From an uncultured Lachnospiraceae bacterium (lineage in GTDB: Bacteria; Bacillota; Clostridia; Lachnospirales; Lachnospiraceae), in NCBI GenBank assembly GCA_947174505.1, contig CAMWJF010000026.1:1-58462 (forward strand): a stretch of DNA of 58,462 bases. The letters are read 5' to 3'. The notes below the pieces were generated by a model, which saw only the letters and a program-made list of their open reading frames with translations, did no database searches and had not been told where the DNA came from. The position numbers and the translations under genes are program-made. Positions 25,865-34,850 of the stretch are shown here, piece after piece (within the stretch, counting starts at the first letter, position 1; each line of letters opens with the position of its first letter).

Positions 25865-26299
25865 CTAATCCTGTCCCTCCTGCATTTCTTTGAGATTCCT
25901 CTCCATCATACCCAGCACCTGATAAAAATCAGCCTTCAACCGCTCGTCCACATTTTTAAACAGTTCTTCGGTAAAATGATCCTGAAGCTGCCTGCCCCGC
26001 TCCACAACCGGCCCCGCTTTCTCTGTGCATACAAGCCGGATCTTTCTTCTGTCACCGGGGCTTTTCTCCCTTCTCAGATAGCCCTCCTTCACAAGACTCT
26101 CCACATTGACGGAAACCAGATTTGCCTTGATATATCTGGCCCCGACAATGTCCCTGGCTGTGTCAAATTCAGGATTATTGGCCAGAAACATCAGTATATC
26201 AAAGGCCGTCTGTGGTATCCCGATTTCCTGACACAGGGGTTTACACTTTTCACCGTACGCCCGCAAAAGATTGCGTGCCATCCTGATGCTCTTTTTCAT
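25865..26299 (-). CDS. MarR family transcriptional regulator
   Basis: A 144-residue winged-helix protein: helical dimer ends, recognition region DIVGARYIKANLVSVNVESLVKEGYL and wing RREKSPGDRRKIRLVCTEKA. ATG 26299 follows GGAGAGG with about 5-nt spacing; a longer upstream reading frame has no ribosome site. It precedes a TSUP transporter with essentially no gap and most likely controls it. Confidence 0.88.
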   Translation of the reverse strand: MKKSIRMARNLLRAYGEKCKPLCQEIGIPQTAFDILMFLANNPEFDTARDIVGARYIKANLVSVNVESLVKEGYLRREKSPGDRRKIRLVCTEKAGPVVERGRQLQDHFTEELFKNVDERLKADFYQVLGMMERNLKEMQEGQD

Positions 26300-26348
26300 A
26301 GATACCTCTCCAAATTTATACAAAATTGAATATTTCGTTTTTGAACTA

Positions 26349-26377
26349 ATTTTAGGCCATAAAAAGTCACTTGTCAA
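26349..26377 (-). promoter_or_regulatory. Promoter of the MarR-TSUP operon
   Basis: On the minus strand a perfect TTGACA (26377-26372), a 17-bp spacer and TAAAAT (26354-26349). The -35 element sits in the loop and arm of the upstream gene's terminator hairpin. Confidence 0.75.
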
Positions 26378-26392
26378 GCAACAAGTGACTTT
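26359..26392 (-). terminator. Terminator of the FtsX-type ABC operon
   Basis: A perfect 12-bp stem (26381-26392 with 26363-26374) with a 6-base loop and TT(A) run on the minus strand, 10 bp after the permease stop codon. It overlaps the MarR promoter. Confidence 0.8.
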
Positions 26393-26401
26393 CCTCTCTC
26401 C

Positions 26402-28753
26402 CTACATACCGATCGTCTCCACCACCGACATCCTGCGGATCCTGTGTACAGGCCCCAACATGGCCGCCGCGGCTGCTGCAGTCATGACTGCCGCAATAAT
26501 GAGACATTCCGCAACCGGCAGGCTCCATGCGTCGCCCCACCTTTGGGTAACCGCCTGCCGATACAGGTAATAATGGAGCGGCAGTCCCACCAAAAGCCCC
26601 TCCGCCATGCCTCCGGCAAGATAAGCGAACGTCTCCGCCGCAATCATGGACTGCAGCTGCCGGATGCTGATACCGATGGCTCTCATGGCGCCGTACTGCC
26701 GCATCCGCGCAGATACGCTCATGCCGACGCTGTTGATGATATGAAAGACTGCAATCAGGGCAACCACCGCCAGAAAGCCGTATACAAACAGTGCAAAAGA
26801 AAAATAAACTGCCCGTGTTTCCCGGTTACTGGCCCGGCTGTCAGAGAAACTGTACGCATCCCCCGCCATGCTTCGGAGCTTTTCCACCGTTTCATCTGAT
26901 CTGTCCCTCAACTGGATATCCAGAATGGTGTATCCCGTTTCGCCCGTCAGTTCCCGGAACAGGTCTTCGGAACAGATGATCGTGCCCACATCCTCGCCTC
27001 CGTCGAAGGGCGCATCTCTCAACACACCGGACACCCTCACTCTCTGTATTCCCCTATCTGTTTCCAGCTCTATTTCGCTGCCCGGCTCTGACACAAATCC
27101 CTGTTTTTCCACAAGGAGGATCCCCTCTCCGTTTTCTGCGCTTTCCATATCGCCCTGCGTCAGACTGCTCTCCGCCCAGCCAAACTGGTATGCCTCGTAG
27201 GAGACCAGCATGGCTGTTTTGCTTTCCCCCTGCATATGCACCGGCAGATCATAGGCAAAGCTGCGGCCGTAAACCCGCCTGATTCCTACATTCCCTTTCT
27301 GCTCCATTCCCTTCAGCTCCGCGTACAGCGAATCCGGTATGGAACAGGCGTTATCATGACTGATCATGGCCACATCCGGCGTATAGGGCCGCAGCGTCTT
27401 AATCGCATGTTTCATAAAATCAACGCCTATGCCGAATCCCAAAAACAGGATTATGCTGAAAGCAAAGGAGGACGTGAGTAAAATCAGGTTTTTCCTGCTG
27501 CCCGCCGCGTGGTGCAGCCCCAGCGCCGTCTCCACATGCATCCGCCCTGTATTGGCCGCCCGCTTTGCGGCAAACACCGTATCGGCATTACCCGAAACCG
27601 CCGTCAGCGGAGAAACCTCCGCGGCTTTGCGGGTCGGCGTCCGGCTTGCAAAAAACACCGTCAGGAAACCGATGACCGCCCCGAAAAACACCCCGGGCAT
27701 ACTGACTCCGAACCCCGGCATTTCCCCAAACCAGGTTGGCGTAATCACCTTTAACATCCGGCACAGTCCCCACACCGTCAGCACACTGGCGAAAAGCCCC
27801 GGCGGAATCGCCTTCAGGCACCAGAAAGCCGCCTCCATCCGCACATAGCGCCGCACCTGTTTCCCGGTCGCGCCCAGACACCGCATCATCCCGAAAAATT
27901 CCGTCCGCTGCGCCACATTGCTGTTCATACTGCCAAGAATCATCATCATGCCCGAAACCGCCACCAGTACCGCCAGTAGAAAGGCGATCAGATACAACAT
28001 CAAAATATAATGGTCGCTGCTCTGCATCAACGTTCCCATCAGCCTCGCGTTTTCACTGACCTTATCCTCCGGTATATGCAATTGTCCGCAGATATCTCTG
28101 ATAGCTTTCTGTATCCTGCAATGCGGTAGAAACTCTACATAACAGACGAAATCTTCCCGAAGCGTCGCCTCTCTGAAACAGGACAGATAAGTATCCGTAT
28201 TTACAAAAAGACCGAAAGCGTCCGTCTTTAACATCATGGAGGTATCTTCCACAAAACCGCTGATTCTGAAAGACAGGGAACCGCCCGGCGTCGTCATTTC
28301 CACCTCGTCCCCTATGCCCAGTCCCAGCCTGTTCCTCATACCTTCCGACACAAGCGCCTCCTCCGTCCCTTTCGGGAAACTGCCCTCAAGCAGTCCGGCC
28401 GCCGGATAAATTTCAAAAAAGGTTTCGTCAAATCCGCACAGGACTGTCTGCACGCCTCCCACCTCATAGTCCATATTCAGTTTATAGTTTGCTGCCGCAT
28501 AGCGGGTGACCGTCTTCACTTCCGGCCTTGCGGAAAGGAACGCCATCTGTTCCGCATCCAGTTCCCGAAACGCCACATGCCATGCGCCGTCAATCATAAT
28601 GGCCAGATTTTTCTGGCTCTGCAGAAACATATCCGCCATACCAAAAATCACGGAGATCAAAAAGACGGAAATCACAATGCACCATCTTGTCATGCGGGTC
28701 TGCCTGCGGTGTATCTTCGCCGAAACGGGAATCAGTTCAAGATAATTTTTCAT
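26402..28753 (-). CDS. FtsX-type ABC transporter permease
   Basis: A 783-residue membrane protein with a first helix at about 27-47, a large extracytoplasmic domain, three helices (about 255-370), a middle helix near 430, another external domain, and three helices at the C-terminus. This is the fused double-FtsX arrangement. MacB/Bce-like permeases move peptides or lipids, or act as sensors, rather than importing nutrients. The start at 28753 follows AGGAGG with 8-nt spacing and overlaps the ATPase gene by 17 bp. The two-component system directly upstream suggests it answers a cell-envelope signal. Confidence 0.82.
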   Translation of the reverse strand: MKNYLELIPVSAKIHRRQTRMTRWCIVISVFLISVIFGMADMFLQSQKNLAIMIDGAWHVAFRELDAEQMAFLSARPEVKTVTRYAAANYKLNMDYEVGGVQTVLCGFDETFFEIYPAAGLLEGSFPKGTEEALVSEGMRNRLGLGIGDEVEMTTPGGSLSFRISGFVEDTSMMLKTDAFGLFVNTDTYLSCFREATLREDFVCYVEFLPHCRIQKAIRDICGQLHIPEDKVSENARLMGTLMQSSDHYILMLYLIAFLLAVLVAVSGMMMILGSMNSNVAQRTEFFGMMRCLGATGKQVRRYVRMEAAFWCLKAIPPGLFASVLTVWGLCRMLKVITPTWFGEMPGFGVSMPGVFFGAVIGFLTVFFASRTPTRKAAEVSPLTAVSGNADTVFAAKRAANTGRMHVETALGLHHAAGSRKNLILLTSSFAFSIILFLGFGIGVDFMKHAIKTLRPYTPDVAMISHDNACSIPDSLYAELKGMEQKGNVGIRRVYGRSFAYDLPVHMQGESKTAMLVSYEAYQFGWAESSLTQGDMESAENGEGILLVEKQGFVSEPGSEIELETDRGIQRVRVSGVLRDAPFDGGEDVGTIICSEDLFRELTGETGYTILDIQLRDRSDETVEKLRSMAGDAYSFSDSRASNRETRAVYFSFALFVYGFLAVVALIAVFHIINSVGMSVSARMRQYGAMRAIGISIRQLQSMIAAETFAYLAGGMAEGLLVGLPLHYYLYRQAVTQRWGDAWSLPVAECLIIAAVMTAAAAAAMLGPVHRIRRMSVVETIGM

Positions 28754-29432
28754 TGGCATTCCCTCCTAAATCGGACAGCACGCCATCCGCCACCTGCATG
28801 ACACGGTCTACCGACGTAATCAGATTCGGATTGTGCGTAATCATCAATATGGTCTGCTGGTACTGTCTGGATGCTTTCGTCAGAAGCTCTATCACTTCCC
28901 TGCTGTTCTTTCTGTCCAGATTGCCTGTGGGTTCATCCGCCAGAATCAGTTTGGGTCTTGTAATCAGCGCCCGGCCAATCGCCACTCTCTGCTGCTGCCC
29001 GCCGGAAAGCTGCCCCGGCAAATGCCCGCGCCGCTCCTGTAATCCCAGCACCTCCAGAATCCCGTCCACCTGACGTAAATCCGGTTTCTTATAGTCCAAT
29101 AAAAGCGGAAAAATAATATTCTGCTCCACATTCAGTTCCGGGATCAGATGAAAGGATTGAAAGATAAAACCAATATTGCGCCGCCTGAAAATCGTGCGCT
29201 CCTCCTCCCCCATGGCAAGCAGATCCTGTCCGTCCACCAGAATCTTTCCGCCATCCGGTTCGTCCAGGGCGCCGATACAGTTCAAAAGGGTGCTTTTGCC
29301 AGAACCAGACTCCCCGACTACCGCCGCAAACTCTCCCTTTTGAAGTGTAAAAGAGACATACTTTAAGGCTTCCACTTTCGCTTCGCCTTTCCCATAAGTC
29401 TTACACAGATCTTGTACTTCCATGATTTCCAT
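28737..29432 (-). CDS. ABC transporter ATP-binding protein (MacB/LolD type)
   Basis: A 231-residue ATPase with Walker A GESGSGKST, Q-loop FIFQSFHLIPELNVEQN, signature LSGGQQQRVAIGRAL, Walker B LILADEPTGNLD and switch His in MITHNP. It powers the FtsX permease encoded next. ATG 29432 lies 12 nt from AAGGAGG; ATG 29423 is the alternative. Confidence 0.88.
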   Translation of the reverse strand: MEIMEVQDLCKTYGKGEAKVEALKYVSFTLQKGEFAAVVGESGSGKSTLLNCIGALDEPDGGKILVDGQDLLAMGEEERTIFRRRNIGFIFQSFHLIPELNVEQNIIFPLLLDYKKPDLRQVDGILEVLGLQERRGHLPGQLSGGQQQRVAIGRALITRPKLILADEPTGNLDRKNSREVIELLTKASRQYQQTILMITHNPNLITSVDRVMQVADGVLSDLGGNANEKLS

Positions 29433-29602
29433 TGTATTGCCAATCCTCCTTTTCAAAACAGCCTGCCGCTATAAAGCCTATCGGAAATCCCTAATTTCCG
29501 ACAGCGTTCCAAGCTCTTATGGCAAGGATAGCAGGAACAGCTTACAATCCCATGAATACAACCTTACGAATCTGTAAGAAACCGAGTGTCCATGCGCTCG
29601 AT

Positions 29603-29648
29603 TCAGAGAATGCTTCGCATTCTCCCTCAATGTTTCACGCTATCGTTC
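29603..29648. repeat. Dispersed hairpin repeat, copy 2
   Basis: GAGAATGC-TTC-GCATTCTC (29606-29624) followed by a segment resembling the tail of the copy at 33.4 kb (TTCAGAGAATGC start, TGTTT-CAC later). It overlaps the last codons of the histidine kinase gene, so it supplies that protein's C-terminus. Confidence 0.65.
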
Positions 29649-30868
29649 ATAAAAAAAGAAATAGTGAAAATGGCGCCCTGCCCCGGTGTACTGCTCACCG
29701 ATAGCATACCTCCCTGTCCTTCCACAATGGATTTGGCGAGTGGCAGCCCAAGACCCAGCCCCGGTCTGCCGCCATCCCGTTTGCTCCGATAAAACCGCTT
29801 GAACACGTGAGACATATCTTCTGCGGCAATACCGCATCCGTCGTCTGCTACCGACAGCCGGAACATGCCCGGAGACTGCTCCCAGACAACGGTAACCGTA
29901 CCGCCCTCCCCGGTATGGTCCAGCGCGTTCTTGATCAGATTGGCGACCGCTTCCCTGGTCCATTCCCTGTCGCAGAAAAGCATCTGCGCCGGATCTCCCT
30001 CCATCACCAGCTGTTTTCCCTCCTGCTGTGCCCTTACAGCCAGATCCGCCGCCGCACTTTCGGCCAGCCCGGACGCAGACTGCCACTCCCTGTGAAATAC
30101 GATGCTTCCCGCATCGATACGGCTCACCTTAAGCAGCGTCTGCACCAACTGCTCGATCCGTTCCAGGGACTGCATGGTTTTTGGGGAAAACCGCTCCACC
30201 GTCTCCTTGCGGTCCGGTTCCTCCGCTATGATTTCCGTGTACATATGCAGAGCCGCCAGCGGTGTTTTTAGTTGGTGGGAAATATCAGAAATCATATCCC
30301 GCAAAAATGCTTTCCCTCGCTGTTCTCCTTCACTTTTCGCCCGCAGCGCCACAGCCAGCTCTTCCACCGCCGCAAACAGCTGGTAGACGCTCCCGCTTTC
30401 ATTCTGTGGCAGATGACACGCAAAGTTTCCATCGGAAAATTGGGTGATAATGCCTTCGGCCTGCCGATACAGCTTCTCCCGTTCCCACAGAAAGCAAGCA
30501 GTCACGCCAAGCAGAAGAAGAACCAAAACACCCGCCATACCAACTGCTGTTTTTCCAAACAGGCGCACAGACCTGTCTATGGCTGGAAACAGCCGAAAGG
30601 AAACAGACTGCGTATGACCAAGCTGCCGCAACAGTTCCTCCCCTTCCCCGGTAGACTCTGCGCTCCTGACAGCCCGGGCAATTGAGACACGGGAAATGCC
30701 CTGTTCCACCAGGGAAGAAACCATCGTCTGTTCCCTCTCAAAAAGAAGGCTCTGTACTTCCTTTCCGTGAAGCCAGCAGAGAAAACATGTCCATACGATC
30801 AGTGCAGCCATCAGATACATAAGAAAGACCGCATACATACGCGTGCTTTTTTCCTGCAAAATGCCCAT
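29627..30868 (-). CDS. Sensor histidine kinase (OmpR-type partner)
   Basis: A 413-residue membrane kinase: helices at about 10-32 and 105-127 enclose a short external loop. A HisKA domain has the phospho-His in ISDISHQLKTPL near 199, and the HATPase domain has NLIKNALDHT, DDGCGI and GLGLGLPLAKSIV. ATG 30868 follows GGAGG with 6-nt spacing. It lies downstream of its response regulator and upstream of the ABC transporter, so it probably senses envelope stress or an antimicrobial compound and controls that transporter. The last residues are encoded within a dispersed hairpin repeat. Confidence 0.85.
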   Translation of the reverse strand: MGILQEKSTRMYAVFLMYLMAALIVWTCFLCWLHGKEVQSLLFEREQTMVSSLVEQGISRVSIARAVRSAESTGEGEELLRQLGHTQSVSFRLFPAIDRSVRLFGKTAVGMAGVLVLLLLGVTACFLWEREKLYRQAEGIITQFSDGNFACHLPQNESGSVYQLFAAVEELAVALRAKSEGEQRGKAFLRDMISDISHQLKTPLAALHMYTEIIAEEPDRKETVERFSPKTMQSLERIEQLVQTLLKVSRIDAGSIVFHREWQSASGLAESAAADLAVRAQQEGKQLVMEGDPAQMLFCDREWTREAVANLIKNALDHTGEGGTVTVVWEQSPGMFRLSVADDGCGIAAEDMSHVFKRFYRSKRDGGRPGLGLGLPLAKSIVEGQGGMLSVSSTPGQGAIFTISFFMNDSVKH

Positions 30869-30951
30869 ATCCTTCCTCCACTCTTTTACCCTGCAAAACC
30901 TAAATGCCATGCCAAGAATGGCGCCGCTCTTTAGAAGCGCTTCCCACACCC

Positions 30952-31641
30952 CTAGGGCCGCCACATATACCCGAATCCCCGCACAGTCAGAAGGTGCGCC
31001 GGTTTAGACGGATCCTCCTCTATGCTCTCGCGCAGTCTGTGGATATACACGGACAGCGTATTGTCGTCTACAAAGTTGCCGTTTCCATCCCACAGCGCAT
31101 CCAGTATTGTATTTCTTAAAACAGTCCGCCCCGCATTTCTGACCAGCAGACTAAGCAGACGGTATTCCGTATTGGTCAGCCCCAGCGGCTGGTTGTTTAA
31201 GAAAACGCTGCCCTCAAGCAGATCCATGGATAAAGGCCCGGAGGAAAGCCGGTTCTCCCCGCCCCCATCACTGATTCCGCTTCGCCGCAGCAACGCCCGG
31301 ATTCTGGAACACAGTTCCCCCAACTTAAACGGCTTTGTGACATAGTCGTCCGCACCACTGTCCAGCCCCCGGATCACATTGACCTCGTCATCCATCGCCG
31401 TCAGAAATATAATGGGCACCCGGTTACCCCGTTCCCGCACAAAACGGCAGACGTCCACGCCGTTTCCGTCAGGCAGCGTAATGTCCAATAACAAAAGACT
31501 GTACGTCCTTTTTTCCAGACAGGCGTACGCCGTCCTGACCGTCTGCGCCACGTCTACGGTATAGCCGTCTTTGCCCAGAGAATAGGTTAGCCCATCGATT
31601 AAGTCAACATCATCTTCCAGTAAAAGTATCGTATGCTCCAC
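30952..31641 (-). CDS. OmpR/PhoB-family response regulator
   Basis: A 229-residue regulator: receiver domain (1-118) with acidic pair EDD, phospho-Asp in LLLLDITLPDGNG near 53 and the conserved Lys in VTKPF, then a winged-helix DNA-binding domain (about 130-228) ending in RGFGYMW. It starts at GTG 31641 after GGAGA. Its kinase and target ABC transporter follow on the same strand. Confidence 0.9.
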   Translation of the reverse strand: MEHTILLLEDDVDLIDGLTYSLGKDGYTVDVAQTVRTAYACLEKRTYSLLLLDITLPDGNGVDVCRFVRERGNRVPIIFLTAMDDEVNVIRGLDSGADDYVTKPFKLGELCSRIRALLRRSGISDGGGENRLSSGPLSMDLLEGSVFLNNQPLGLTNTEYRLLSLLVRNAGRTVLRNTILDALWDGNGNFVDDNTLSVYIHRLRESIEEDPSKPAHLLTVRGFGYMWRP

Positions 31642-31854
31642 TGTCTCCGTCTCCCTGTTTTCATAAAATTACTATCTCATTTTGCCTCAAAACACTTCCT
31701 TACGTCAAGCAGATATCCCGCCGCAAAGACAGGATGTCTGCTCATCGCGCCGTTCCCCGGCGCATGATTTGCCGGAGCAGACATATTACATACAGAAAAG
31801 CGTTCCCCGGCTTCTGCCAGCAAACGCTCTCCTGCCCCGAACACAATCTTATGA

Positions 31855-32394
31855 TTATTCTTCCGTAAAGGTGGAATTCTGCTTTCTGTAAGTGTCTGTG
31901 TCTTTCTGGCTCAGCTCGCGCTCTACCTGTGCCAGTTTGTTCTCCAGTTCCTTCGTTTTCTTCTCGTCCCCGGAAGCCTGCTTAATCTGCTGTTCTAACT
32001 TTTTCTTCTTTTCTTTCAGTTCCCGGATTTCCCGGTCCACCTTATCCGTATTTCCGACGCACTTCTCCTCGCCACGATCCGGGTCCTCCCCATTTACCTT
32101 AGGCTGCCTGCCGCCCTTTTCTTCAGGCTGTTCATTCCCTTTTGCCTTTTTCGGGTCGTTAAAATAAACCTTTTTGTTGCCGTTTTCATCCTGCCCTACA
32201 TGGTACAGGCCGTTTGGCTTCTCACCCGACTTCTCGCTGCTGATATACGCATCCTGCTGCACCGGTTTCTGGTTAGACGTCTTTTCCTCCTTCTGCGCGT
32301 TCCCGGCTTTCTTTACCTCCTCACGCTCCGCCTGCAGACGATCCGCATAATCGGTTTTGTAAGTGCTCCCTTTTACGCTGATTTCCATTGCCAT
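31855..32394 (-). CDS. Uncharacterised charged coiled-coil protein
   Basis: A 179-residue hydrophilic protein not recognised. The first 115 residues are low-complexity, rich in Lys, Glu, Asn and Gly, and probably disordered. Residues 118-168 form a clear coiled coil (IRELKEKKKKLEQQIKQA...ELENKLAQVERELSQ). There is no signal peptide or membrane segment. ATG 32394 follows GGAGG with 8-nt spacing. No function is proposed. Confidence 0.6.
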   Translation of the reverse strand: MAMEISVKGSTYKTDYADRLQAEREEVKKAGNAQKEEKTSNQKPVQQDAYISSEKSGEKPNGLYHVGQDENGNKKVYFNDPKKAKGNEQPEEKGGRQPKVNGEDPDRGEEKCVGNTDKVDREIRELKEKKKKLEQQIKQASGDEKKTKELENKLAQVERELSQKDTDTYRKQNSTFTEE

Positions 32395-32475
32395 ATGCTA
32401 ATCCTCCTTTTTTCCTTGCGGAACATCCCGCAAATATATGTCTTCCCTATCCTTTTCGACATACAAAAACAGGAT

Positions 32476-33882
32476 TTAACCGATTTGCCGTGGGATGCTT
32501 TCTCCATGCCGTGGAATGACAAGCAGAACGCTGAGAAGAAAGGAACTGTCCTGTGTTTTGATACTTATTGCCCCCTGATATTTTTCCGCTACCGACTTTA
32601 TATTGGACAGGCCCGTCCCTGTTACAGCCGCCCCCGTTCCCAAAAAGCTGTTCTCCACCTCCACTAAAACAAAATCTCCCTGAATCCGCCCCGTCACGCG
32701 GATATACTTTTCTGAACCGTCACTTACATCCCGGCAGGCCCTGATCGCATTGTCCAGTGCATTTGACAGGATAATGCCAAAATCAATATCCCGTATCGGG
32801 CAGGGATACGGCAGATGCAGGGAGCAATCGACGTCAATCCCCATGCTTTCTGCAATTCCCAATTTATTTCCCAGCAGAATATCCGCCACCGGGTTACCTG
32901 TGCTGCACGGAAAGGAAAGCCCTTCTGACAGCTCCGCCATATCGCCGATATACGCAAGCGCCTCCTCTGATTTCCCGTTCTGCAAAAGATCTTTCACGAC
33001 CGTGATATGATTCCTTATATCGTGCCGGAAGGATTTTGTCTTTTCATAGCGTGCCCGCGCCTCCTCCACGTACTGGTTCAGGGAACTCTCCTCCTGTTCC
33101 AGCAACGACAGCTCCGTGTTTAATTGAAAATTCTGGAGCAGCTTTTTGTATGCGAACATCAGGCAGAACAAACTTGCCATGCCAAAAAGCTGTATCGCAA
33201 GCATATGATAATGATTGACCGATATGCCGCTGCCACCGGCATTTTTGAGCACAATATTTCCATAAAGGATGGAGCTGATATATTCATCCATGAAGAAAAT
33301 CATCAGGATCGGAATCAGAACGATAAAGAGATACTGCTTCTCTACTGTCTCATAATACAAAAAATCATCGCCCGGCAGCGACGGTTCAGAGAATGCTCCG
33401 CATTCTCCTCGAATTGTTTTACACTGTCGCAATTTCCCATAGAATAAAAAATAGCGGTACGCCGCACGGTAACAAAAGACAGCCAGCGTCAGCGCCACAA
33501 TTCCCATCAGTACAGACATCACGGCGGCTGTATTCTGATGTAAAAAGAGCCCCCCTGAAAACAGTATGCCTGACAGAGAATTGACCATACCAAAACTGAG
33601 CTGCATAATCTCCACTGTCAGCGCCGCATATAAAATAACGGATTTCCAGTCGGCGCGGCATATAAAAAGCCCGATCACTATGAGGAGCAGCGTATAGATC
33701 AGATATTCCGCGATGCCTCCCGTCGGCGCCGCCTGCATAACAGCCAGGCCAAACGCCGCAAACAGCAGATAATAGACACGCCTGCCTTTTTTGGGGAAAA
33801 ACCGAATAAAAAAGGCAAAGCCGAATATCATCTGGATACTGCCTATGATATATCTGTTAAAAAATTCAACATAGTGCTCCAT
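32476..33882 (-). CDS. GHKL-type sensor histidine kinase (AgrC-like)
   Basis: A 468-residue kinase with six or seven membrane helices in residues 1-230, a dimerisation helix with the likely phospho-His in KSFRHDIRNHITVVKDLL, and a GHKL ATPase domain containing IILSNALDNAIRACRD and GTGLSNIKSVAEKY. The topology is that of AgrC/ComD peptide sensors. It begins 1 nt past its LytTR response regulator. No agrB or precursor-peptide gene is visible nearby. A dispersed hairpin repeat lies within the coding sequence and encodes part of a loop near residues 155-170. Confidence 0.82.
   Translation of the reverse strand: MEHYVEFFNRYIIGSIQMIFGFAFFIRFFPKKGRRVYYLLFAAFGLAVMQAAPTGGIAEYLIYTLLLIVIGLFICRADWKSVILYAALTVEIMQLSFGMVNSLSGILFSGGLFLHQNTAAVMSVLMGIVALTLAVFCYRAAYRYFLFYGKLRQCKTIRGECGAFSEPSLPGDDFLYYETVEKQYLFIVLIPILMIFFMDEYISSILYGNIVLKNAGGSGISVNHYHMLAIQLFGMASLFCLMFAYKKLLQNFQLNTELSLLEQEESSLNQYVEEARARYEKTKSFRHDIRNHITVVKDLLQNGKSEEALAYIGDMAELSEGLSFPCSTGNPVADILLGNKLGIAESMGIDVDCSLHLPYPCPIRDIDFGIILSNALDNAIRACRDVSDGSEKYIRVTGRIQGDFVLVEVENSFLGTGAAVTGTGLSNIKSVAEKYQGAISIKTQDSSFLLSVLLVIPRHGESIPRQIG
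33385..33432. repeat. Dispersed hairpin repeat, copy 3, inside the kinase gene
   Basis: GAGAATGC-TCC-GCATTCTC (33389-33407) plus flanks similar to the copy at 29.6 kb. It is in frame and encodes roughly TIRGECGAFSEPS between two membrane helices of the AgrC-like kinase. Confidence 0.6.
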
Positions 33883-33883
33883 C

Positions 33884-34594
33884 TCACAGTCTCCACTCCT
33901 TCATATACTGCAAAACCACCTCGGAAAACGCTTTGCTGCGCAGCCGGGAAATGGGGATTTCCTTCCCATTCTCCATATATGCCACGCCGTTTTTGTAGCT
34001 TTTCAGATATTGCAGATTAATCAGATAACTCCTGTGACACCGGAAAAAGCGGCTGTCCAGCCTGTCCTCCAGATTTTCAATCCTGTCGTAAAAATCCACT
34101 ATCTCCGACGACGCCAAATGCAGATACACCTTTCTGTCAATGATCTCGCAAAAAACAACGTCGCCAAAAGAAATAATGCTTCTCTCATACCCCTTCTGCA
34201 CAAGCAGCTTTTCCTCACTGACATTTTTCATGGAAACAAACAGCCGCTCCATCGTCCTTTGAAGCTTCTCCTCTTCGATCGGTTTTACCAGATAATCGTA
34301 TGCCTGCACTTCAAAGGACTGGAATACCAGCTCCTTTAAAACCGTTATAAAAATGAGAAAACCTTTAAAATTCCGGCTGCGCAGTTTCCTAGCGGCTTCC
34401 ATGCCGTCCATCCCCTTCATCTGGATGTCGAGAAAAAGAATGTCTATGTTTTTTTCATATTTGAGCAATTCTTCCCCGCCGGAAAAACAGACAACCGACG
34501 CCTCCATATTTTTTTCACGGAAAAAACCGGACACCTGTTTCCTGATTTGCTCCGCTGTATATTTCTCGTCGTCACAGACCGCAATCGTAATCAC
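33884..34594 (-). CDS. LytTR-family response regulator (AgrA-like)
   Basis: A 236-residue regulator: receiver domain with phospho-Asp in ILFLDIQMKGMDG near 55 and Lys in YLVKPI, then a LytTR DNA-binding domain (about 135-236) with FFRCHRSYLINLQYLKSY. The start is GTG 34594 after AAGGAGG with 7-nt spacing. It pairs with the GHKL kinase downstream. Confidence 0.9.
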   Translation of the reverse strand: MITIAVCDDEKYTAEQIRKQVSGFFREKNMEASVVCFSGGEELLKYEKNIDILFLDIQMKGMDGMEAARKLRSRNFKGFLIFITVLKELVFQSFEVQAYDYLVKPIEEEKLQRTMERLFVSMKNVSEEKLLVQKGYERSIISFGDVVFCEIIDRKVYLHLASSEIVDFYDRIENLEDRLDSRFFRCHRSYLINLQYLKSYKNGVAYMENGKEIPISRLRSKAFSEVVLQYMKEWRL

Positions 34595-34618
34595 CTGACC
34601 GCCTCCTTTAAGGATGGT

Positions 34619-34647
34619 ATTATATCACGTTCTTTTGGGGGAGACAA
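34619..34647 (-). promoter_or_regulatory. Promoter of the LytTR/GHKL pair
   Basis: On the minus strand TTGTCT (34647-34642), a 17-bp spacer and a perfect TATAAT (34624-34619), about 25 bp before the GTG start. Confidence 0.7.
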
Positions 34648-34672
34648 TACAAGTGCGGCGAGATGCGGCGGT

Positions 34673-34737
34673 GGTGTTACGGAATGCAAAAACTGGCTGA
34701 AAGGGGCAATTCACGGCTATTCACGTCACGTAACACC
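34673..34737. repeat. Inverted repeat upstream of the LytTR/GHKL promoter
   Basis: GGTGTTACG (34673-34681) and CGTAACACC (34729-34737) are perfect 9-bp inverted arms around 47 bp. The interior and right flank repeat GGGCAATTCACGG. It could be an operator pair, a transcript hairpin or an old mobile-element end. Confidence 0.6.
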
Positions 34738-34808
34738 GGGCAATTCACGGGCATGAAACATTCCAGAGGCGTAATATCCAAGAAAAATTGACAAGTTAAT
34801 TGAACAGA

Positions 34809-34842
34809 TAAACCACCCCTTTCTGCTAACATTTAGGGGTGG
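34809..34842 (-). terminator. Terminator of the RelA/SpoT-like gene
   Basis: CCACCCCT (minus strand, 34842-34835) pairs with AGGGGTGG (34820-34813), followed by TTTAT, 9 bp beyond the stop codon. Confidence 0.65.
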
Positions 34843-34850
34843 CTGCTCCA

